A stretch of 64,000 bases of DNA, from positions 1 through 64,000 of the forward strand of contig NZ_CAJGZK010000009.1 in NCBI RefSeq assembly GCF_904846215.1, read 5' to 3'. This DNA comes from Psychrobacter glacincola (lineage in GTDB: Bacteria; Pseudomonadota; Gammaproteobacteria; Pseudomonadales; Moraxellaceae). The translations under genes were made by a program, and so were the position numbers. The notes under the pieces are model-generated. The model saw only the letters and a list, made by a program, of their open reading frames with translations. It was not told where the DNA came from and made no database searches. This document shows positions 16,139 through 24,290 of the stretch, in pieces (position 1 is the stretch's first letter; each line of letters opens with the position of its first letter).

Positions 16139-18328
16139 TTAAGATTTAACCGTCGCCATTTGTGCCGATTGCTCTGCTTGCTGCGCACGTAACCAGTTAT
16201 TTAATAACTGTGCTTGTTTTCGGACAATCGCCAGTTTTATGTTGTCAGGATTTTTAATTAAATCTTGTGTTTTCTTTTTCATATGGCGTTCAATCAGTTG
16301 GCTGACCAACTCTTCAACCAAACCATCGAGGCTCAAGATATTACGGCTGGTCAGGGCTTTATAAAAGCTGCCCCAATCCCGGCTAAGCGTCTCTTGGGTC
16401 AAGGGTTTGACGTTAGAGAGAATAAAGTGCGCGGCCGCATTGGCATCTTTTGGCAAATAATTCAGGCAGCGCTTAATAGTGCTGACCACATCAAGTAGCG
16501 CCTCGTCCTGCAAATCTTCCCAAGCCAGCGGGCGTAATACATCTGCCGAGGCTTTTTGCTTAAGATGAGCGGGCAGGTGCAACTCATGAATACCGGCTTG
16601 TTGCCAAATGGCTTCAATAGGATCATCAATCAAGGCACGCGGCTGGAATACAAAGCACAGTTGCAGCTGCTGACTGATGGTCATCTCACCATCAAAATCT
16701 AGCAGGGCATCTTTGGCTTCGATGTTTTGGCTACGCTTACCGCCAAGCTTTTGATAAATGTCATTATTGAGCAGGTAGCGAAAGCTACTGCCTTTTGGTA
16801 AGGCGGTAGTCAAGGCGCGTACTTGTGACATGAGCTTGGCTTTGCCTTCCACCAAACTCAAATCATGACGCTCACTTAAATAGGCAAAGATATACTGTGA
16901 TAACGGCATGGCGTTTACGATTTGCTCACGCATGGCATCCGCGCCCTGACTTTTGATAAAGGTATCAGGGTCATGATTGTTGGGCAGCGTTAAAAACCTC
17001 ATCTCTTTGTCATCACTGAGTACCGGTAGCGCCACTTCAAGCGTGCGCCAAGCGGCTTTTTGTCCAGCGCTATCACCATCAAAGCTCAAGGTTAACGTGG
17101 GATTTAGTGTTAGAAGCCGTGAGATTTGGCTCTCATTAATCGCCGTGCCCATCGACGCAATAGCACCATAAATACCGACTTGATACAGGGCAATGACATC
17201 CATATAGCCTTCGACCACCAGCCAGTCATTTGCGCGTTTTTGGCGTGATTCGTAATAGCCGTACAGCACGTGCTGCTTATGAAAGACGGGCGAGTCGGAG
17301 GAGTTGATGTATTTGGGCTTTACCTCATCATCAAGCGCACGACCACCAAAACCAATGGTGCGTCCTTGATTGTCGCGAATCGGGAAAATAACCCGATCAC
17401 GAAGTAGGTCATAATCGCGTCCAGATTCTGAGCGCCGCACTAAACCAAGCGCCTTTAGACCTTCAATATCTTGCGGAAACTGATGCTCAAGATGCTGCCA
17501 ACCAAAGGGCGCATAGCCCAAACCAAACGTGTCAAATATTTCATCGCTGATACCGCGCGATAAAAAATAATGCTTGGCATGAGGGTGGGTGCTGAGATTG
17601 TGCTGATAAAACTGCTGTATTTTTTCTAACAGCTCGTATAGGTTACCGTCTTCATTGTTGTCATCGTTATTGTTATTGTCATTATCAAAACTATGATTTA
17701 TATCACTGTCATGCAAGCCTGCCATACCACTTGCCAACCACGCAGGCGGGTAATTATTATCAGCTTGATACTCTGAGCCCTCATCATCCGTCATATAAGG
17801 TACAGAGTCATAGCCATAGGCATCTAACGGCGGGGGGTTCTCATAGCTATTGCTATCTTTGTAATTACTGTCTTTATAATTACTATCGTTATAATCTAGT
17901 ACCATGTGCCCTGATGGCACATCAGCAGATACTTGCTCAGGGTTTAAAGGCTTGTTTGGTGCTTGAGTTACTGCTGCTGCTGGCTTTACCGTTGGCGTTT
18001 TTTTGCTACGCTGATAGCTGACATTTTGCTGCTCTTCTTTTGGCACTTCAATGCCCGTCTGCTTGGACAGCTCATTGACCGCTTCGATAAAGGTCAAGTT
18101 TTCATAATCACGTAAAAAACTGATGGCATTGCCACCGACACTGCAGCCAAAGCAGTGGTAGATGTTTTTTTGTGGATTGACATAAAAAGACGGCGACTTC
18201 TCGCCATGGAAAGGGCAGCAGCCTTTAAACTCGCTACCCGCACGTTTAAGCGTGGTATGACGCCCAATGATACTGACTAAATCAGCTTGGCTATTTAATT
18301 GTTCGAGAATGTGATTTGGGATACTCAT
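16139..18328 (-). CDS. dnaG: DNA primase DnaG with enlarged linker
   Basis: Synthesises RNA primers at the replication fork together with DnaB. The N-terminal CHC2 zinc ribbon has ligands Cys38, His41, Cys59 and Cys62. The TOPRIM catalytic core includes VVEGYMDVIALYQ and DGDSAGQKA, and a C-terminal DnaB-binding helical domain follows. At 729 residues it is about 150 longer than E. coli DnaG. The excess is mainly residues 101-229 between zinc ribbon and core: Pro/Ala-rich, then a threefold NYKDS-type repeat, then an Asn/Asp run. The start ATG has no clear ribosome binding site. bamD lies upstream; rpsU, often first in this operon, is absent. Confidence 0.96.
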   Translation of the reverse strand: MSIPNHILEQLNSQADLVSIIGRHTTLKRAGSEFKGCCPFHGEKSPSFYVNPQKNIYHCFGCSVGGNAISFLRDYENLTFIEAVNELSKQTGIEVPKEEQQNVSYQRSKKTPTVKPAAAVTQAPNKPLNPEQVSADVPSGHMVLDYNDSNYKDSNYKDSNSYENPPPLDAYGYDSVPYMTDDEGSEYQADNNYPPAWLASGMAGLHDSDINHSFDNDNNNNDDNNEDGNLYELLEKIQQFYQHNLSTHPHAKHYFLSRGISDEIFDTFGLGYAPFGWQHLEHQFPQDIEGLKALGLVRRSESGRDYDLLRDRVIFPIRDNQGRTIGFGGRALDDEVKPKYINSSDSPVFHKQHVLYGYYESRQKRANDWLVVEGYMDVIALYQVGIYGAIASMGTAINESQISRLLTLNPTLTLSFDGDSAGQKAAWRTLEVALPVLSDDKEMRFLTLPNNHDPDTFIKSQGADAMREQIVNAMPLSQYIFAYLSERHDLSLVEGKAKLMSQVRALTTALPKGSSFRYLLNNDIYQKLGGKRSQNIEAKDALLDFDGEMTISQQLQLCFVFQPRALIDDPIEAIWQQAGIHELHLPAHLKQKASADVLRPLAWEDLQDEALLDVVSTIKRCLNYLPKDANAAAHFILSNVKPLTQETLSRDWGSFYKALTSRNILSLDGLVEELVSQLIERHMKKKTQDLIKNPDNIKLAIVRKQAQLLNNWLRAQQAEQSAQMATVKS

Positions 18329-18428
18329 GTGAAAAACAGTTTACCATAGGTGTGCGTTATTTTAATGCAGAACCAATATTGCATGCAGGCAATATAAAAT
18401 ACAAACATTGATGCAAAAACCAAAACAG

Positions 18429-18463
18429 AAAAAATAAGGCCAACCGTATCGTTGACCTTATTC
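18429..18463 (-). terminator. Rho-independent terminator of bamD
   Basis: On the minus strand AATAAGGTCAAC pairs with GTTGGCCTTATT (one G-T pair) around a GATACG loop and is followed by T6. Confidence 0.85.
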
Positions 18464-18541
18464 TTAGTGACGTCTGTCGCCATGACAGCGCTATTGATTA
18501 AAAGCGCATAACCACTCTCAATCTATTATGCCAAAATAGGC

Positions 18542-19621
18542 TTAATTACCATCGGTCATATCGATGCTATCTGTTTCAACCGCACCTAAGCGCACACGGC
18601 TATTGTCATTCGTCAGACGCAGCGCAGAAGTGCTGCTTGGCGCGGCTGTATTTACCGCATTGTCGCTTGGCAAGCTTAATTGAGCGGCGTTACGAATGAC
18701 TTGAGTTTTAGTCGCACCGCTATAATTGCCAGTTGCAACTGTGGTGTCTTTATTAAAACGGCTCAGCTGTCCAAAAGTCAATTTATTGACCAAAGTACGC
18801 TCACGTTTGGTATTGAGCTTGACGCGTCCATCAGCGCTTAGCATATTTGGATAATTAATTTGCAATAGGGTTTTGTACTCTTTTGCCAAATCAGTTAGAC
18901 CCAATTTTTCATGGCTATAAGCAAGGACGGCAATCGCATCTGGCACAGATTCGCTCAGCGGATAGTACTGAAAGACCCATTTGGCACGATTGACAGCAGC
19001 CACATAAGCTTCACGTTCAATATACCAATTAGCAGCGCTCATCTCGCTTTCGGCAAACTGATTGTAAATAAAGGTCATACGCTGAGCGGCATCAGGGGCA
19101 TAAGGGCTATTTGGGTATTTGTTCAGCAGCTCTTGGAAATTGGCAAAAGCAATACGGTAATAAGCAGTATCGCGCTCCGCTTGATTGAGCTTAAACAGCT
19201 TTAGACCTTCAGATGAGCCTTGCATATTGGCAACGCCGCGTACATAGTAAGCGTAGCTCACCTGCGGGTTAGACGGGTACAGACGAATGAACTGCTCAGC
19301 ACTGGCAGCAGCGGTTTCGTATTGACCACTCTCATACTGTGCATACATCATATCGAGCAATGCTTGCTCTGCGTATTGTCCAGTCGGGTAAAAAGTACGC
19401 AGGTTGGTCAAGTCTTCGATCGCTTGGGTATAGCGACCTTTATCAATCTGGGCAATAGCGTCATTATAATATGCTTGCTCTGACTTCTCAGCAGTGACTA
19501 CGGCATCGACGTCTTTACCGCCGGTTAGATTTTTAAAGGTTTGACAACCCACTAAATTGACACTCAGGGCAAGTAAAGTGATTGAGGACAGTTTGATAAA
19601 CGTATTGCCAACAGCTTGCAT
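18542..19621 (-). CDS. bamD: Outer-membrane assembly lipoprotein BamD
   Basis: Essential lipoprotein of the BAM complex that folds outer-membrane proteins. The signal peptide ends in the lipobox LVGC, with lipidated Cys26. TPR-type repeats follow (residues about 60-275), including TYPTGQYAEQALLDMMYAQY and the RLYPSNPQVSYAYYVRG segment. The C-terminal 90 residues are Thr/Ser-rich and extend beyond E. coli BamD (245 residues), giving 359. The start is taken at the ATG at 19621, with GGAG upstream, because it puts the signal peptide at the N-terminus; an upstream in-frame ATG (19666) would add 15 basic residues. Divergent from rluD, as in other gammaproteobacteria. Confidence 0.93.
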   Translation of the reverse strand: MQAVGNTFIKLSSITLLALSVNLVGCQTFKNLTGGKDVDAVVTAEKSEQAYYNDAIAQIDKGRYTQAIEDLTNLRTFYPTGQYAEQALLDMMYAQYESGQYETAAASAEQFIRLYPSNPQVSYAYYVRGVANMQGSSEGLKLFKLNQAERDTAYYRIAFANFQELLNKYPNSPYAPDAAQRMTFIYNQFAESEMSAANWYIEREAYVAAVNRAKWVFQYYPLSESVPDAIAVLAYSHEKLGLTDLAKEYKTLLQINYPNMLSADGRVKLNTKRERTLVNKLTFGQLSRFNKDTTVATGNYSGATKTQVIRNAAQLSLPSDNAVNTAAPSSTSALRLTNDNSRVRLGAVETDSIDMTDGN

Positions 19622-20469
19622 ACTTCTTCTCCGACACAAGACGTATAATAGCAGCGACGCTATCATACTATTTAGTAGATTGATGATAAAAAACGATGCT
19701 TAGCGCATCAATAATGGTCTATTATTTTACATGCCAATCACTGAGCATGCGTATTATCGTTATAAAAACATGCTCATTAAAAAACATAGTTATTAGAAGA
19801 ACATGATTATTAAAAGAACATGATTGTTAAGTTATTAAGTTATTAAAAAATTACTCTATGAAAATGTCATGCAATACGTGCATCACATTAGACGCTTTTA
19901 TAAAATTGGAAGCTTTTATAAAATAGTGGCAATGACTATACTCTCATCATAAGATTTACTGTAATCCGTATGCCAATAACGATACAGTGCCATAGCATAC
20001 AGCAAAACAGGGCTTACTTTATAGAATAACATTTGCTGCGTCTATTTTTTCATGAGCTATTTTGTAGTTAGGCACATCGCTGGCTTATTCTATAATGAAT
20101 TTTTATTCAGTGATACCTTAAATCTAGCACAATGTTAAATCCTCATACTCAGTATGCTTTGCGCTCGCTAGTTTAGCATGAGCAATTATTGCAGGCGACA
20201 TCCAAACGTGCCGACAGCGACAAATATACAGTAAATTACAGCCATGTTATATTTTAGAGAGCTAATGAGTGCTATAAATTGCCAGATAACCTAACAGCTT
20301 TTATAGGGCTTAAAGGCTGAACATGTTACACTAGATCGATATGACGACCATTTTTTAATGATGACCATGCTTATGGTCAAAAGCGCCGCCCTGTTTTTTT
20401 ATGAAGTTCTCTTACAAAACATCGTCAGAGACTTTGCTATATATAAATCTGCTACGAATACATGATGCT
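19622..20469. promoter_or_regulatory. Divergent upstream region of bamD and rluD
   Basis: About 850 bp, AT-rich, no gene recognised. Short direct repeats (AGAACATGATTRTTAA) occur near 19797-19829. The rluD side contains TATATA near 20440 that could be a -10 element; neither promoter is certain. Confidence 0.35.
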
Positions 20470-21657
20470 ATGACTATCAATTTACCTGAGAATCAATCCA
20501 CTCAAGATTCATTACTTAAAGACTTATCAACGCAAGGTTCACCTGTGCAAGAATCAACGATACCCAATGAATTATTAACTACTAATGAGCTGCTTGATGA
20601 GCATATGGACGACGAGAATGTGTCTGATGAGCTGCTTGATGAGGAAGACGAGCACAGCGATGATGCAAGCTCAGTAGCGGGGCAAGCGATGCCTGTTATT
20701 ATCGATGTGACGCATACAGTGCTAGAAGAAGAGGCTGGTTTGCGTATTGATAAGCTGGCATCAAAAATATTTACTGATTTTTCACGTGTCCAGTTACAAG
20801 GCTGGGTAAGTGATGGCAGCTTGCTTTATAACGGTAGCGTACAAAAACCAAAGATTCGCGTCAAAGCCGGTGATATCTTGCATCTGTCGACGACTTTAGA
20901 GCAGCATAGTGAAGATCAGCCAGAAGATATCGCAATCGACGTGGTGTATGAAGATGATGACGTATTGGTCATCAATAAGCCAGTCGGCATGGTCGTACAT
21001 CCAGGTGCGGGCAATCAAACAGGCACTTTAGTCAATGCGCTTCTGTATCACTATCCGCAGCAGCACCATTTGCCGCGGGCAGGCTTGGTACACCGTATTG
21101 ATAAAGATACCTCAGGGTTATTGCTAATTGGTAAAACCAAGCCTGCACAGCTCGCGCTGATGGAGCAGCTAAAAGACAAGTCAGTATATCGTCATTATCA
21201 ATGTGTGGTCGCAGGGGATGCAGCAAGTCTATCTCGTCATCGCCGTATTGATGCGCCAATCGGACGCCATCGTAATCAGCGTACCAAAATGACGGTGATG
21301 ACAGCAGGACGCGAAGCTGTGACTCACTTATTGAAGGTGACCGCGCTTAATGGTAACTATTGTTTGCTTGATATCGGGCTTGAGACAGGGCGTACGCATC
21401 AGATTCGCGTGCATCTGAGTCATATTACTTATCCTATTGTTGGTGATAGAGTCTATGGCGGTCGTCGTCAGCTACGAGCCGGTCTAACAGAGGCGCAGCG
21501 TCAAGCGATTAATAATTTCCCGCGTCAAGCACTCCATGCTTATATATTGGGTTTTGTCCATCCAAAGACTGGTGAAGATATTGAAGTCACCACGCCAATG
21601 CCTGAAGATATGCAGCAATTAATGGCGGTATTAAGTGACGGCTATGATGACGAATAA
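20470..21657 (+). CDS. rluD: 23S rRNA pseudouridine synthase RluD
   Basis: Isomerises uridines in helix 69 of 23S rRNA (1911/1915/1917 in E. coli). An S4 RNA-binding domain (GLRIDKLASKIFTDFSR...) precedes the catalytic domain with HRIDKDTSGLLLI, whose first Asp is the nucleophile, and the conserved GRTHQIRVHLSH. A 75-residue acidic N-terminal extension is unusual; E. coli RluD starts almost at the S4 domain. The start is uncertain: ATG at 20470 (MTINLPENQ) is preferred over the frame start at 20401, whose extra residues look non-coding, but neither has a clear ribosome binding site. The stop codon lies in a 14-bp tandem triplication. pgeF follows after 66 bp, likely co-transcribed. Confidence 0.92.
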   Translation: MTINLPENQSTQDSLLKDLSTQGSPVQESTIPNELLTTNELLDEHMDDENVSDELLDEEDEHSDDASSVAGQAMPVIIDVTHTVLEEEAGLRIDKLASKIFTDFSRVQLQGWVSDGSLLYNGSVQKPKIRVKAGDILHLSTTLEQHSEDQPEDIAIDVVYEDDDVLVINKPVGMVVHPGAGNQTGTLVNALLYHYPQQHHLPRAGLVHRIDKDTSGLLLIGKTKPAQLALMEQLKDKSVYRHYQCVVAGDAASLSRHRRIDAPIGRHRNQRTKMTVMTAGREAVTHLLKVTALNGNYCLLDIGLETGRTHQIRVHLSHITYPIVGDRVYGGRRQLRAGLTEAQRQAINNFPRQALHAYILGFVHPKTGEDIEVTTPMPEDMQQLMAVLSDGYDDE

Positions 21658-21687
21658 GCGATGACGAATAAGCGATGACGAATAAGC
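21646..21687. repeat. Three perfect 14-bp tandem units spanning the rluD stop codon
   Basis: GATGACGAATAAGC occurs three times in a row. The first unit carries the TAA stop of rluD, so the duplication added extra in-frame-looking stops downstream without changing the protein. Confidence 0.9.
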
Positions 21688-21723
21688 GTTACAAAAACGC
21701 TTTATTAAAACGGTAAATCCGCC

Positions 21724-22692
21724 ATGAAAAAGACGCTTCCTATCACATTGTTGGCTCAGATTGATGGAGTGGCTGTTTTTCAAACGGCTGCTTTCTCCGA
21801 TATGGAGTGTTCCAGTATTGATATGGCTGGGTCTGAAATATATCAGCATATGTATCAGTCGGAAAATCAACAACAGCAAGCAAGTTATGGCGAGCTGAAC
21901 TTGGGGCTGCATGTCCATGACGATGCCAGCGCAGTATTAGACAATCGCATGCGCGTGCTTGCTGCTATCAATGAGCAGTTGCTAACGCAGCGAGATTTAC
22001 CTATCAATAGTCTGCCTATTAGAGCGCTTCACTGGGTCAATCAAGTCCATGGCAATCATATCCATGATACTGACACAACAGTCCTCAGTATAGAGCCTAT
22101 GGCAGCTGATGCTATGGTTAGTAAGCAAAATGGTGTTGGGCTTGCGATAATGACAGCTGACTGTGTGCCGATTGTTCTTTATCAGCCAGCAACTGGGCAG
22201 ATAGCAGCGATTCATGCTGGCTGGCAAGGTCTGGCATGTGGCGTGATCAAAGCAACCGCTGAACGCTTTAACGATAGCGGCGAGATTATGGCATGGATAG
22301 GCGTTTGTATCAGTCAGGAAAATTATGAAGTGGGTAGCGAAGTCCGAGATAAGTTATTGGCAGGTTGCATCGAGAATAACGCTTTGACGATAGAGGCTAT
22401 GAGTAGTTTTGATAAGCGCTATGTAATTGCGTCTGCAACTAATCACTCAGATGAACGTAGTACAGCGGATACGCTATATAATGCGCCAGTTGACGCCCAT
22501 AAGATTAAAATAAATTTACCAAAAATTGCGGCGGATCAATTGCAAGAAGCAGGGATTGTCGTGTGCAATGAGTCTCCTGTCCCTTGTAGTTATGCTGACG
22601 GGCATTATTATTCTTATCGGCGTCAGACTCACTTGCAGCAACCTGCAACGGGACGCATGGTCTTGATTATTACGCGCAGTGCTTCTATATAG
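21724..22692 (+). CDS. pgeF: Peptidoglycan editing factor PgeF (YfiH family)
   Basis: YfiH/PgeF family cytoplasmic enzyme that removes wrongly incorporated residues from peptidoglycan precursors; older names are laccase-domain or polyphenol oxidase protein. Signature segments are HWVNQVHG (about 103-110), MTADCVPIVLY (about 144-154), IHAGWQG (about 163-169) and the closing VVCNESPVPCSYADGHYYSYRR. Length 322 is longer than the usual about 245, mostly in the first 60 residues (Gln/Met-rich insert before YGELNLGLHVHDD). Located directly after rluD, a widespread arrangement. Confidence 0.9.
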   Translation: MKKTLPITLLAQIDGVAVFQTAAFSDMECSSIDMAGSEIYQHMYQSENQQQQASYGELNLGLHVHDDASAVLDNRMRVLAAINEQLLTQRDLPINSLPIRALHWVNQVHGNHIHDTDTTVLSIEPMAADAMVSKQNGVGLAIMTADCVPIVLYQPATGQIAAIHAGWQGLACGVIKATAERFNDSGEIMAWIGVCISQENYEVGSEVRDKLLAGCIENNALTIEAMSSFDKRYVIASATNHSDERSTADTLYNAPVDAHKIKINLPKIAADQLQEAGIVVCNESPVPCSYADGHYYSYRRQTHLQQPATGRMVLIITRSASI

Positions 22693-22764
22693 TAATCAAG
22701 TCCTGACATAGTAACTAAGTCATAAGATAGTAACTAAGTCATAACACAGTAATTAAAGCATAAT
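22689..22764. repeat. Four tandem 19-bp units after pgeF
   Basis: Units of the form ATAGTAACTAAGTCATAAG are repeated four times; the middle two differ at one base, the outer ones are more diverged. The array begins at the pgeF stop codon and rides in the gap before the flavodoxin gene. Confidence 0.8.
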
Positions 22765-22879
22765 TGTTTAAAATAGCAATTGTCGCATAATAAGGGCATC
22801 TTCTTATCATTCAGAAGCGAAAGCCTAATGTACTTCCTTATTTTTTATCTCATTACTTATAGCCATTATTAGAGTTTAT

Positions 22880-23497
22880 ATGAATACATCCGTTACACCG
22901 TCCATTGTATTACCTGCTGATAATACTGCTCCTAGTGTGTCTAATATATCAATGGCCGTGATTTACCATAGTAACTATGGTCATACCCAACGTGTCGCGG
23001 AAGCAATCGTGACGGGCGCTCGTCAGCAACTACCCGAAACCCAAGCCAAAGCTGTCGATGTCAATGATGTCGATTGGGATTTTTTAGATCAAGCAGATCT
23101 GTTGGTTTTTGGTAGTGCGGTATATATGGGCAGCGTGACAGCAGGCTTTAAGACTTTTATGGACGCGACATCGAAGCGTTGGTATCACGGCAAATGGCAA
23201 GGTAAGTGGGCGGCAGGTTTTGCCAACTCAGGTGGGCTTAGCGGAGATAAGCTTGCTGTATTACAGCAGATTTGTCTCTATAGTATGCAGCACGGGATGA
23301 ACTGGATAGGATTGCCACTCAAACCGACCGGACATGAGCCTCATGACTTAAATCGTTTATCGAGTAATTTAGGTTTAATGAGCCAGTCGCTTGATGGTCC
23401 ACCCGAAGAGACGCCAGGCGTCGGCGATATAGATACGGCGATTTGGTTTGGTGATCATCTGGCAAAAACCATCATCAAACATCAACCTACCTCATAA
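22880..23497 (+). CDS. Flavodoxin-fold NAD(P)H:quinone oxidoreductase-like protein (WrbA-like)
   Basis: Flavodoxin-family protein. After about 25 disordered residues comes MAVIYHSNYGHTQRVAEAI, the FMN phosphate-binding loop typical of WrbA-type proteins, then FGSAVYMGSVTAGFKTFMDAT and GFANSGGLSGDK, which line the flavin site. The usual role of relatives is two-electron quinone reduction protecting against redox stress, in the cytoplasm. It is a 205-residue single-domain protein. It appears to have its own promoter region after the 19-bp repeat array and ends at a bidirectional terminator. The specific substrate cannot be inferred. Confidence 0.85.
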   Translation: MNTSVTPSIVLPADNTAPSVSNISMAVIYHSNYGHTQRVAEAIVTGARQQLPETQAKAVDVNDVDWDFLDQADLLVFGSAVYMGSVTAGFKTFMDATSKRWYHGKWQGKWAAGFANSGGLSGDKLAVLQQICLYSMQHGMNWIGLPLKPTGHEPHDLNRLSSNLGLMSQSLDGPPEETPGVGDIDTAIWFGDHLAKTIIKHQPTS

Positions 23498-23531
23498 AAG
23501 TCCAAAAGCTATTTATTGAGTAGTAAATACC

Positions 23532-23567
23532 AAAAAGCAGATATCAAATCGATATTTGCTTTTTTTA
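23532..23567. terminator. Bidirectional terminator between convergent genes
   Basis: AAAAAGCAGATATC and GATATTTGCTTTTTTT pair around the loop AAATC. The T-tail with the following 16 bp (CTTTTTTTATTGTGAG) is tandemly duplicated at 23559-23590. It separates the flavodoxin gene (plus) from the small lipoprotein gene (minus). Confidence 0.85.
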
Positions 23568-23599
23568 TTGTGAGCTTTTTTTATTGTGAGCTTTTTATA

Positions 23600-23776
23600 T
23601 CAATCTTCATGCTCGTTATTTTCAACGGTAATGTCCGTAACAGGGGCAGTTTTGACCAACAAATTCTTGCTCGGGGCATTTTTAACAGGAATCGGACTTT
23701 CGACAAATTGAAACGACTGACACCCTGTCATAAACAAAGCAGATATAAATAAATAGGTTAAGGTTAATGACTTCAT
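23600..23776 (-). CDS. Small putative lipoprotein of 58 residues
   Basis: Starts MKSLTLTYLFISALFMTGCQ: a short basic start, a hydrophobic core and a lipobox-like MTGC with Cys19 as the predicted lipidation site. The mature part (about 40 residues) has SFQFVESPIPVKNAP and an acidic end (ENNEHED). GAG about 9 nt before the ATG at 23776 can serve as ribosome binding site. It stands alone, ended by the convergent terminator at 23532. No family is recognised; the lipoprotein assignment rests only on the signal sequence. Confidence 0.65.
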   Translation of the reverse strand: MKSLTLTYLFISALFMTGCQSFQFVESPIPVKNAPSKNLLVKTAPVTDITVENNEHED

Positions 23777-23905
23777 AGTGACATCTCAAAAGGCAATCGG
23801 CAATGGTAAAAGAGCGCTCATCATAACCAATGCACAAGATTGTGCAAGATATTATCTCATGAGAAATTGGCTCGCAACGTTAAGTCAATGCTTTATCTAA
23901 CGTGT

Positions 23906-24050
23906 ACTATCGTTGATTCACTTTTAAAAGAATACATCGTGACTGGAATTCATTGTTCGTAGCCTCTGTCGGCTAGCTACAGCAAGCAAGAAAAATGAAT
24001 CCCAGTCGCGCCTTATAATATTGTATTTCTTTTATGTAGAACAGACTATA
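23906..24050 (-). repeat. Dispersed palindromic element, copy 8 (subtype with GACTGG stem)
   Basis: Tip ACTATCGTTGATTCACTTTT, stem CGTGACTGGAATTCATT and return AATGAATCCCAGTCGCG, a third stem sequence that still pairs. The core is conserved with AGCTAGCC in the loop. The right tip ACAGACTATAGT overlaps copy 9. Confidence 0.85.
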
Positions 24051-24184
24051 GTTAAAATATATCAAAAACGATACAGTGCTGCTGGTATAAATTTTTTGCA
24101 GCCTCTGTCTGCGTAGGCACAGCAAGCAAGAAAAATTAATATCAGCAGTACTTGATGTATCGATATTACTTTTCCCTGACTATA
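24046..24184 (-). repeat. Dispersed palindromic element, copy 9 (subtype A)
   Basis: Begins with the shared CTATAGTTAAAATAT. Stem GTGCTGCTGGTATAAATTTT, core in minus orientation, return stem AATTAATATCAGCAGTAC, right tip CCCTGACTATA. Together with copy 8 it forms a head-to-tail pair sharing the terminal CTATAG, downstream of tolB. Confidence 0.9.
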
Positions 24185-24225
24185 TATCGTTCATTGTAAG
24201 ATATATTGCGGACACGCCCTAATAC

Positions 24226-24262
24226 AAAAAAGCGCCCAATCATCTGCTTAAGCGCCTTTTTT
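24226..24262 (-). terminator. Terminator of tolB
   Basis: AAAAAAGGCGCTTAAGCAG...GCGCTTTTTT on the minus strand: a short GC stem (GGCGC / GCGC plus flanking A/T pairs) with T6 tail, 29 bp after the tolB stop. Confidence 0.7.
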
Positions 24263-24290
24263 ATGGTTAAGAGGTTATAAGTTTTTAACG

